Of a stretch of 64,000 nt of DNA, positions 54,998 to 62,037 are shown piece by piece (the first letter of the stretch is position 1; each line of letters opens with the position of its first letter). The notes below the pieces were generated by a model. It was given only the letters and a program-made list of their open reading frames with translations. It was not told the origin of the DNA and searched no databases. The stretch lies in the NCBI RefSeq assembly GCF_014191725.1, contig NZ_JACHWZ010000019.1:1-64000 (forward strand), written 5' to 3'. Both the position numbers and the translations under genes were made by a program. This stretch comes from Microbulbifer rhizosphaerae. Lineage in GTDB: Bacteria; Pseudomonadota; Gammaproteobacteria; Pseudomonadales; Cellvibrionaceae.

Positions 54998-55264
54998 TAG
55001 GGCACCTCTGCACAAGTCCATGGCCTCTCAGGCTTTCAGAGCGGTTCACAATCAAGGCGCGACTTTGCAGGAATGTCTAGACCTTTCAAAAAGTCGCAAC
55101 GTAGAGTGTGAATCGCTCTGAAAGCCCCGCAGGGCGGGTCCTGAAGCATGCATCTGCGGCGTTGCAGCTCTTGCAAAGGGCTAGGCCATTCGCGGCGAGC
55201 TGCGCCTTGCATCTGCACGCTTCAGAACCGCTGAGAAGCTATGGACTTGTGCAGAGGTGCCCTA
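54998..55264. mobile_element. MITE-like element 1 (24-bp perfect terminal inverted repeats)
   Basis: The left end 54998-55021 and the right end 55241-55264 are perfect 24-bp inverted repeats (outer end TAGGGCACCTCTGC). If TA is a target duplication, the element proper is GGGCAC ... GTGCCC flanked by TA. It is about 265 bp with no coding capacity. Inside are hairpin 1 (GGCTTTCAGAGCGGTTCACA at 55031-55050 against 55107-55126, 19 of 20) and hairpin 2 (about 55142-55230) with the core GCGTTGCAGCTCTTG ... GAGCTGCGCCTTG. Related core hairpins occur in the element at 60605-60873. Confidence 0.85.
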
Positions 55265-55266
55265 AC

Positions 55267-55290
55267 AATGCCGCTTTTCGGAGCGGCATT
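55267..55290 (+). terminator. Terminator-like hairpin beyond MITE 1
   Basis: AATGCCGCT, loop TTTCGG, AGCGGCATT, then TGCATTTTC. It is probably the original terminator of the small lipoprotein gene, now about 290 bp from its stop because of the intervening element. Confidence 0.65.
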
Positions 55291-55349
55291 TGCATTTTCT
55301 ACGCCGCTATATTTTTGGGCTTTTGGCAGCATAGGGTGAAAAACCCGCT

Positions 55350-55536
55350 GAGAGCCTGGTTGGAATCTTGCGTAGGGTTCTCCAAGACCGGGGGGCCTCT
55401 TTCCGGGGCCGTATGAGACATGGATGCCGATAACGAGCGTACAGGGATGTATTAAAGGGCCCGTGCCCCGGAAAGAGGCACCCCAACCGGTCCCGTACTT
55501 AGGGCGGGAAAACAAAGAATTCCAACAGGCTCTGAG
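55350..55536 (+). repeat. Family D long imperfect hairpin upstream of pgi
   Basis: Inner arms 55395-55409 and 55465-55479 pair perfectly (GCCTCTTTCCGGGGC). Outer arms (AGAGCCTGGTTGGAAT against ATTCCAACAGGCTCT) extend the palindrome to nearly 190 bp with bulges. The central block CATGGATGCC ... GTACAGGGATGTATT is the same as in the element at 33908-34017, read there on the minus strand, but the arms are unrelated. It lies in the sense orientation about 90 bp upstream of the pgi start. Confidence 0.75.
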
Positions 55537-55625
55537 AGCCCGCTTGAACTCTTCCAAGGCTGGCCGACAGGCCCGTTTGCGGCTAGCATAAGCGGCTTTT
55601 TACGAGCCAATAAATCCGCACCGCT

Positions 55626-57245
55626 ATGACAACTGAATCCCGCTCCGCCGCCATCGCCCGACTCCAGTCCCACCACCAGCAACACAAATGGTCCCTGCGC
55701 GAACTGTTCGCCACCGATCCCGACCGGGCCCAGCGCTTCAGCCTCGAAGCTGCGGGCCTCTATCTCGACTACAGCAAGAACCACCTGGGCGAGGATACCC
55801 TGCAGTTGCTGCTGGACTGCGCGGATCAGCTCGGACTGCCGCAGGCGATCGCCGACTTGCTGGCGGGCGCCGAGGTGAACAACACCGAGCGCCGTCCCGC
55901 CCTGCATACTGCCCTGCGCTTCCAGGGCAAACCGCAAAACGAACACGAGCGGGCGGTGGCCGACTGCCGCACCCAGATGAAGCGGTTCTCGGAAGAGGTA
56001 CACAGCGGCCGCTGGCGGGGCTTCTCCGGGGAGCCCATCCGTCATATCGTCAATATCGGCATCGGCGGCTCCGACCTGGGCCCGCGCATGGCCGTGGAGG
56101 CGCTGTACCCCTGGCAGCGGGAAGATATCAGTGTGCATTTCGTGGCCAACGTCGACGGCGCCGACCTGAGCGACACTCTGTCGCGACTGCCCGCGGAGCA
56201 GACCCTGTTTATCGTCGCCTCAAAATCCTTTTCCACTCTGGAGACCCGCCAGAACGCACTCTCCGCGCGCCGCTGGATACTGGATGCGGGCTGCCGGGAA
56301 GATCAGCTGGAACAACACTTTGTCGCGGTGAGCAGCAATATCGTCGCCGCCCAGGACTTCGGCATAGCCCCGCAAAATATCTTTCCCATGTGGGACTGGG
56401 TGGGTGGCCGCTATTCACTCTGGTCCGCGATCGGCCTGCCCATCGCCCTGGCCTGCGGCTTCGAGACCTATGAAGCACTGCTGGCCGGCGCCCACACCGT
56501 GGACCGGCATTTCGCCGAGGCGCCGCTGGCTGAAAACCTGCCGGTATTGCTGGCGCTGATCCACTTCTGGTACCGCCAGTGCTGGGACGCCGGAAGCCAG
56601 GTGGTGCTGCCCTACGCCCAGCGCCTGACGCGCTTCCCCGCCTGGCTGCAACAACTGGACATGGAGAGCCTGGGCAAGGGCGTGAACCGCGAGGGCCACG
56701 CGCTCGATTATCCGAGCGGCAGCGTGATCTGGGGCACCGAGGGCAGCAACGGCCAGCACTCCTTCCACCAGTTGCTACACCAGGGCACCGATCTGATCCC
56801 GGCGGACTTCATCGCCATCAAGGAGCCCACCTCCGGGCTGGAAGAGCAGCATAAGTGGCTGCTGGCCTGCTGCATCAGCCAGAGCCAGGCGCTGCTGCGC
56901 GGCAAGACCCTGGCCGAGGCCCGGCGTGAACTGGAGGACGAGGGCCACACCCACCGGGAAATCCACGCCCTGGCGCCGCATAAGGTGGTCCCGGGCAACC
57001 GTCCCAGCAACACTCTGATTCTGCAGAAGCTGGACCCGCACAATCTGGGCGCGCTGCTGGCACTCTACGAGCACAAGGTGTTCGTGCACGGCTTCCTGAT
57101 GGATATCAATCCGTTCGACCAGTGGGGAGTGGAACTGGGCAAACAGCTCGGCAGCCGCATCTTCGATGCGGCGCAGGGAGCGTTGCCGGAGGATTGGGAC
57201 GGCTCTACCCGGGGGCTGGTGAGGATGCTGCTCCCCGACAATTGA
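55626..57245 (+). CDS. pgi: Glucose-6-phosphate isomerase
   Basis: 539 aa. Family motifs: NIGIGGSDLGPRMAVEAL, the signature VASKSFSTLETRQNAL, FPMWDWVGGRYSLWSAIGLP, QLDMESLGKGVNREG with the nearby catalytic region VIWGTEGSNGQHSFHQLLHQ, and PHKVVPGNRPSNTLIL. It interconverts glucose-6-phosphate and fructose-6-phosphate in glycolysis and gluconeogenesis. It stands alone; the upstream region carries a MITE-like element and a family D hairpin. Confidence 0.97.
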   Translation: MTTESRSAAIARLQSHHQQHKWSLRELFATDPDRAQRFSLEAAGLYLDYSKNHLGEDTLQLLLDCADQLGLPQAIADLLAGAEVNNTERRPALHTALRFQGKPQNEHERAVADCRTQMKRFSEEVHSGRWRGFSGEPIRHIVNIGIGGSDLGPRMAVEALYPWQREDISVHFVANVDGADLSDTLSRLPAEQTLFIVASKSFSTLETRQNALSARRWILDAGCREDQLEQHFVAVSSNIVAAQDFGIAPQNIFPMWDWVGGRYSLWSAIGLPIALACGFETYEALLAGAHTVDRHFAEAPLAENLPVLLALIHFWYRQCWDAGSQVVLPYAQRLTRFPAWLQQLDMESLGKGVNREGHALDYPSGSVIWGTEGSNGQHSFHQLLHQGTDLIPADFIAIKEPTSGLEEQHKWLLACCISQSQALLRGKTLAEARRELEDEGHTHREIHALAPHKVVPGNRPSNTLILQKLDPHNLGALLALYEHKVFVHGFLMDINPFDQWGVELGKQLGSRIFDAAQGALPEDWDGSTRGLVRMLLPDN

Positions 57246-57293
57246 GTTGAAACGGTTTCACACTGTGGAGAGCGGGTGCCTGGGTATGTCGCC

Positions 57294-58400
57294 TTACCGC
57301 GGCGCTGCCTCGCGCTGTCGGGCCTGGATCGCGCCCACCGCGGGCAGGGCATTGCCGTCCTCGTCGAACATCCCGCGACTCCCGATGCCGCGGAAGTTGC
57401 CGACGGCGGGTTCCCACCACATGACGCCCTTGCCGCGGCCGCCCGGGATGGCGCGGACGGCGGCGTCCACGTCGAGCCAGTATCGCATCTGGCCTTCGGG
57501 CGTTTGAGGGTATTCCATTGCGTCCGCGCGCGGGGCGTCCTCCCACTCGCCCGACTCGCGCCAGTGGTAGGCGGCCTCGACCAGAACGATATCCTTGTCG
57601 TACGCCTCGACCATGAACGCGAAATTGGCCCTGAGCTCGGCGAGGGTGCCATGCCACCAGGGGTAGTAGCTCTGGCCGATCACATCGTAGTCGATGCCGT
57701 AGGTGTGGAACTTGTCGAAGAACCACTTGGTGCGCTCCATGTCGCCGCCGCGGTCGATATGGATCATGATCAGCGGCGAATCGACGTCGTCCGTCGTCGC
57801 GGCCTCGACGCCCTCGATTGCGGCGCGGACCAGGTCGGCGAAGCGGTCCCAGCCGCCCTCCTGGGAGAGCTGGCCGTCGGGCCACATCATGCCGTCGATC
57901 ACCTCGTTGCCCGGCTGCACCATATCCGGCCAAGCGCCGGCCTCGCGGAAGGCTTCCATCGTTTCCTGTGTGTACGCGCGCACCGAATCGACCAGCTCCC
58001 CGTGCGACTGTCCTTCCCACACGGCGGGGATGAACTGCTTCTGCGGGTCGGCCCAGGTGTCGGAGTAGTGGTAGTTGAGCAGGAACTTGTAGCCCAGATG
58101 CTTGGCTGCCTTGGCCAGCGCGATGGTGTATTCCAGGTCATTGGGCAGCCGGTCGGGTGAGTGGAACAGCCGGAGGCGGACCCAGTTGAACCCGTGGTCG
58201 CGGAAGATCTCGAGGCCCGGCTTCACGGCGCCGCCGTCTTTGAACTCGGCCCCGCGGTCCTCGGCGGACTTGAGAAAGGACAGGTCGGCTCCGATCGCAT
58301 ATTCGCTATCTGCGGCCCATACCCGATTTCCCGATAGCCCAAGGACAAACGCCACCACGACGGTAATGGTCACCCACTTTGAGAATATTCGATTAATCAT
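57294..58400 (-). CDS. GH53 endo-beta-1,4-galactanase
   Basis: 368 aa from ATG 58400; a longer frame starts at 58454, overlapping the stop of the GH2 remnant. The signal peptide ends near VWAAD. A TIM-barrel glycoside hydrolase 53 fold: the acid/base Glu is in MVQPGNEVIDGMMWPDG and the nucleophile Glu in IVLVEAAYHWRESGEW. Other family blocks are FNWVRLRLFHSP, LLNYHYSDTWADPQKQFIP and VIGQSYYPWWHGTL. It cleaves beta-1,4-galactan (arabinogalactan side chains) outside the cytoplasm. It belongs to a carbohydrate locus with the GH2 remnant and TonB receptor. Confidence 0.92.
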   Translation of the reverse strand: MINRIFSKWVTITVVVAFVLGLSGNRVWAADSEYAIGADLSFLKSAEDRGAEFKDGGAVKPGLEIFRDHGFNWVRLRLFHSPDRLPNDLEYTIALAKAAKHLGYKFLLNYHYSDTWADPQKQFIPAVWEGQSHGELVDSVRAYTQETMEAFREAGAWPDMVQPGNEVIDGMMWPDGQLSQEGGWDRFADLVRAAIEGVEAATTDDVDSPLIMIHIDRGGDMERTKWFFDKFHTYGIDYDVIGQSYYPWWHGTLAELRANFAFMVEAYDKDIVLVEAAYHWRESGEWEDAPRADAMEYPQTPEGQMRYWLDVDAAVRAIPGGRGKGVMWWEPAVGNFRGIGSRGMFDEDGNALPAVGAIQARQREAAPR

Positions 58401-58450
58401 TTTTTTATAGGCCTCATCTGCACTTTGTTGTTTACCTCCTTGCTGCGCTC

Positions 58451-58928
58451 TCATCCCAGCTCTCTCACAACCGGCTCAGCCGTCAACTCAGTGGATGCTG
58501 CCGCGCCGGTGGTCGCCAATACAGATCTTTCTGCTGCTACCGCCTCCCCATTTACGAGCCAGTAACCAACGGCCACCAGTTCGCCTGGGCTCGGGGCTTT
58601 CCACGAACAGCGATTCCGGTACATGGAAGGCTTTTCGATACCAGCCGACGCCCGCACGGGCGTAGCCAGTATCATAGGCATCGCCGGATTCCTCGAAAAA
58701 TGGCGATCCGCCGGTGGAGCTTTCGATGGACCAGTCATGGGGAATCTGCACCTTCCGCCAGCGGACTTCAGCGGCCGCTTCGACTTGCCGGCATGGCAGG
58801 TCTCCCCGGTGAAACTCCCAGTCGAAGGCAAAGACTTCCGGATCGAATTGTTTCCCTCCCTCACCGCCAAAACCGACGCCGGGAAGGGCCAGAAGCAGAG
58901 CGAACAATATCAGGGGCTTGATTGGCAT
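58451..58928 (-). pseudogene. GH2 beta-galactosidase remnant with a large internal deletion and frameshift
   Basis: From ATG 58928 a signal peptide leads to a GH2 N-terminal domain: WEFHRGDLPC ... VQIPHDWSIESSTGGSPF ... ARAGVGWYRKAFHVPE. At about 58605 the frame changes. In another frame the sequence continues as PSPGELVAVGYWLVNGEAVA and VLATTGAAASTELTAEP, the C-terminal piece of such enzymes (DUF4982-type), and stops at 58451. The catalytic TIM-barrel (several hundred codons) is missing. This is a deletion-fused remnant, not an active enzyme. Confidence 0.8.
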
Positions 58929-58930
58929 GG

Positions 58931-60439
58931 CTATTGTGGCGCTATAAAGCGTCGCAAAAATTCTTCGTGGGACAGCAGCTGGTTTACCGAATGCTCCAGG
59001 GAGTATTCAATCCTGTCCAGGAGAGCGCGGGTCTTTTCCGGGTCGGAAGCCTGCACCGCGGGGCAGTAGTCCCGAGGAAAAACACCCATACCGGTCAGCA
59101 CCGCGTGCCAACTGTCCTCGGCAAACAGGTCCAGGTCGTTGTGCACCAGCCGGCCCTGGCTCTTGTAGAGCGCCAGCTTGGTTTCCAGGGATGGGGGAAT
59201 GGGCCGCTGGCGCCAGCTTTTCCAAAAAGGGGAGTCGTCACGCCGGCTGGTGCAGTAGTGCATAACGATAAAGTCGCGAATACTTTCATATTCGATATCC
59301 ATCAGGCGGTTGTACTCCGCTTCCGTGTGCGGACAAATATCCCGGCCGGGAAGCAGTTTGACCAGGTTGAGCGCCGCGCGCATCGCCAGATAGATGCTGG
59401 TGGATTCCAGGGGCTCCAGGAACCCGGACGACAGGCCGATGGCAACACAGTTACGGTGCCACATTTTTTCGCGCTTGCCGGCCACAAAGCGGAGCCTGCG
59501 CGGATCGCCGACGGGCCTGCCGCCGGCGTTATTCAGCAACAGTTCCGCAACCCGGTCGCCGCTGCAGTAGTCACTGCAAAAGACATAGCCGTTGCCCGTG
59601 CGATGCCGCAGCGGGATACGCCAGCGCCAGCCGTACTCCTCGGCGATGGCTTCCGTGTAGGGCTGCAGCGTTCCTCTCTTTTCCGTCTGCACCACTACTG
59701 CAGCGTCCACCGGCAGATACTCGTGCCAGTTGCAGTAGCCCACCTTCAGGGCATCGCCCAGCAACAGAGCGCGCTGGCCGCTGCAGTCGACGAAGAAATC
59801 CCCCTGCAGCTGCCCACCCCCTTTCAGCGCCACGGCTTCTATCCGGCCGTCACTGCCCTGGCGGATATCGACCACATGACCCGCGATACGCTTTACTCCC
59901 TGCTGTTGCGCATAACCGGCGAGATAGCGGGCCGCCAAGCTGGCGTCGAAATGCAGGGCGTAGCCCATGCGGGTGAGATTGTTGGGTTTTTGCGGATCGG
60001 GAATAAAGAATCTGTGCGCCCGGGCCATGGCCGCGGAGGGGGAGTAGCGGGTATAGCCGCTGCTATTGCCGTACGCCTGACTTTTCAGCCATTGGTGGAA
60101 GAACGGCTGGCCGTCTATTCTGGCTCCGATGTTTCCAAAGGGATGCCAGTAGCTGTGTTCCGGGCCCTGCCAGCCTGTGAATTTGATTCCCAGCTTGAAG
60201 GTGGATTTGGTTTCGCGGACAAAATCCGGTTCGGGAATACCCAGTACTTTCAGCAAGTCGACGAATGAAGGCACCGTGGCCTCGCCCACGCCGATGGTAT
60301 CGATTTCCGGTGATTCCACCAAGGTGACCCTCGCACCGGTACCGGCGAGTACCTTGCCAAGGAGAGCGGCGGTCATCCAGCCGGCAGTACCGCCACCGAC
60401 GACGACCCAGGATTGGATTGGACGGTGCTTGATAAGCAT
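58931..60439 (-). CDS. Flavin-dependent tryptophan halogenase family protein
   Basis: 502 aa. The FAD-binding motif VVVGGGTAGWMTAALL is N-terminal. The family lysine lies in KSTFKLGIKFTGW, the GWRWRIPLRHRTGNGYVF block is the WxWxIP motif, and the catalytic-type glutamate lies in SSGFLEPLESTSIYLAMRA. Lys and Glu being present makes real halogenation chemistry possible, but many such proteins occur inside polysaccharide-utilisation loci of marine bacteria, where their role is unknown. The stop lies 2 bp from the start of the GH2 remnant, so they form one transcription unit. Confidence 0.9.
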   Translation of the reverse strand: MLIKHRPIQSWVVVGGGTAGWMTAALLGKVLAGTGARVTLVESPEIDTIGVGEATVPSFVDLLKVLGIPEPDFVRETKSTFKLGIKFTGWQGPEHSYWHPFGNIGARIDGQPFFHQWLKSQAYGNSSGYTRYSPSAAMARAHRFFIPDPQKPNNLTRMGYALHFDASLAARYLAGYAQQQGVKRIAGHVVDIRQGSDGRIEAVALKGGGQLQGDFFVDCSGQRALLLGDALKVGYCNWHEYLPVDAAVVVQTEKRGTLQPYTEAIAEEYGWRWRIPLRHRTGNGYVFCSDYCSGDRVAELLLNNAGGRPVGDPRRLRFVAGKREKMWHRNCVAIGLSSGFLEPLESTSIYLAMRAALNLVKLLPGRDICPHTEAEYNRLMDIEYESIRDFIVMHYCTSRRDDSPFWKSWRQRPIPPSLETKLALYKSQGRLVHNDLDLFAEDSWHAVLTGMGVFPRDYCPAVQASDPEKTRALLDRIEYSLEHSVNQLLSHEEFLRRFIAPQ

Positions 60440-60604
60440 GAGTTATTATAAAAAATAGTACATTGACCACCCGATCTGATTTGCAAAAGGCATATTGCTA
60501 TACTTACTCATTTAGATAACCCAAAAGGTTGATAGTCCACTTACCTCTCACAATTTGCACAACTCCCGGTTCATCAACCACCGGCCTGGTACATTTGGGT
60601 GACT
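60440..60604. other. Upstream region of the halogenase-family gene
   Basis: 165 bp, AT-rich, containing the presumed promoter on the minus strand. I could not fix boxes with confidence. It ends at the left terminal repeat of MITE-like element 2. Confidence 0.4.
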
Positions 60605-60873
60605 CTAGTGTGGTGTAAGGTACTAAATGCGGATATCAGCGGGCCGCTAAGCGGCCAGATGCAAGGCGCATTTGCGCGGGCGTAGCCCGCTACGGCAAGC
60701 AAATGCAACGCCGCAGATGGCTGCTTAGCGGCCCGCCCGAAGGGAGCCCCCCAAAATGCCCACAGCTGCGTTGCCGCTCTTGAAAAGGGCGAGCCATTCC
60801 CTGCGAGCGGCGCCTTCCTGTGAACATTTTGGGGGGCTCTGATAACCGCATTTAGTACCTTACACCACACTAG
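60605..60873. mobile_element. MITE-like element 2 (28-bp perfect terminal inverted repeats)
   Basis: The left end 60605-60632 and the right end 60846-60873 are perfect 28-bp inverted repeats (outer end CTAGTGTGGTGTAAGG). A TA dinucleotide is present at the same relative place at both ends, consistent with a TA target duplication. It is 269 bp, non-coding. Hairpin 1 (about 60639-60737) has GCGGGCCGCTAAGC arms; hairpin 2 (about 60745-60839) has perfect GAGCCCCCCAAAATG arms. Both have cores related to element 1 (GCGTTGC ... GCGCCTT). Its right end supplies the stop codon of the downstream hydrolase gene. Confidence 0.85.
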
Positions 60874-61832
60874 ATAGTCGATAGAAACTCCTTCAGAACC
60901 TCCACGGTAGGCATCAGCTGGTCGTGGTGCAGGTTATGGCCCGCATTATCGATGTGCACCAGCTTACCTTTCCGCATTACGCTGGCCGCCTTCTCGTGGA
61001 CTTTTCGTTGCTCCGGCGAGGTGTCCGCTTTGAGAATAAGCGCGGCTACCGGGATCTTCGCCAGTGATTCTCCGGTTCTCATTGTGCCCGACATTACCTG
61101 CCACGCTTCAGTGGTGTAGGCTCCATGATATTGCTTTTTCGAGAGCGCCCAATACCGGCAATCCACCGGGTCCCATTTTGGGGTGTTGTGGTGGCAGGTC
61201 GCCACCAGTTCGTCGAAGCTGTAGTTATTCTGTACCACCAGTGTTTCGGGAGCCCCGGACATGCTCACGGAAAGGTGATCCGGTTGCGAGTTTTCGTTTT
61301 TCCCGACGTCACTTGTTGCACTTTTTCTCTCTTCTTCACGCTCCGTGGAATCACGACTGCGGGGAGGCCAGGGCCCCAGCCACGGGTCCAGCATGACGAT
61401 GGCTTTCGCCAGATCGGGGTATTCCCCACCCACCCGCATTACCGTGGCGGCGCCCATTGAGTGGCCCATAAGGATCGGTTTCTCGAAGTTCATCGCCTGC
61501 ACGAACGCCACCACGTCTTTCACTAGCGTATTACCATCATCAACAGCGGTGAAAGGATCTGACAGACCATGCCCACGAGCATCAATCATATATACGTCAT
61601 ATGAGTCCTGCAGCCTCCACGTCAGGGTGGTCCAGCTAAGTCCAATATCCGTGATCCCATGAACCATCACGACAACCGGTTTTCCCGGCGCCGGGACGGC
61701 GCGGTAATAATGTATGCGGATTCCGTTCGCATATACATAGCCATCCGACCATCCATCGGGAATCCCCGGTGGCTGGGCGGCAATTTTCATTGCAGGTAGA
61801 AGGGTAAGTACACATAAGATCAGCAGGCGCAT
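60870..61832 (-). CDS. Secreted alpha/beta-hydrolase
   Basis: 320 aa with a signal peptide (about 1-19). Alpha/beta-hydrolase fold: oxyanion region VVVMVHGITDIGLSW, nucleophile elbow in ILMGHSMGAATVMRVG (catalytic Ser), a later Asp candidate in ALILKADTSPEQ, and catalytic His in VHIDNAGHNLHHDQL. The substrate cannot be assigned; an esterase acting on decorated polysaccharide is possible given the locus. The TAG stop codon (60872-60870) lies inside the terminal repeat of MITE element 2, so the C-terminus may have been trimmed or altered by that insertion. Confidence 0.85.
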   Translation of the reverse strand: MRLLILCVLTLLPAMKIAAQPPGIPDGWSDGYVYANGIRIHYYRAVPAPGKPVVVMVHGITDIGLSWTTLTWRLQDSYDVYMIDARGHGLSDPFTAVDDGNTLVKDVVAFVQAMNFEKPILMGHSMGAATVMRVGGEYPDLAKAIVMLDPWLGPWPPRSRDSTEREEERKSATSDVGKNENSQPDHLSVSMSGAPETLVVQNNYSFDELVATCHHNTPKWDPVDCRYWALSKKQYHGAYTTEAWQVMSGTMRTGESLAKIPVAALILKADTSPEQRKVHEKAASVMRKGKLVHIDNAGHNLHHDQLMPTVEVLKEFLSTI

Positions 61833-61924
61833 GTGGATTTTCCCTCTTTTTTTAATCTGTTTAAAAATCTAATACAATTTTTAAGCCACGAATATTTACT
61901 GCCAGCCTATCAATACACTTAACT

Positions 61925-61949
61925 AAAAAAGAGGCTCCAGCGGAGCCTC
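61925..61949 (-). terminator. Intrinsic terminator of the right-end TonB receptor gene
   Basis: On the minus strand GAGGCTCC pairs with GGAGCCTC around GCT, followed by TTTTTT (plus-strand A-run 61925-61930). It begins 88 bp beyond the receptor stop and separates it from the hydrolase gene. Confidence 0.88.
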
Positions 61950-62037
61950 AAAAATCCAACAACAACGGGAGGGGAGATAGTCGGCGGAAGTCTCCAGACA
62001 CCCGCTCAACAATTGCGAAACACTTGCGCGAACAAGC

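Noticed and set aside
54998..55264. Integron attC-type recombination site
   Set aside because: It lacks the RYYYAAC / GTTRRRY core pairs and any cassette arrangement; perfect terminal repeats with possible TA duplication fit a MITE better.
57248..57260. TGAAACGGTTTCA as a LacI-type operator
   Set aside because: It lies right after the pgi stop and at the 3' side of the galactanase gene, with an odd-centred palindrome; no promoter is near.
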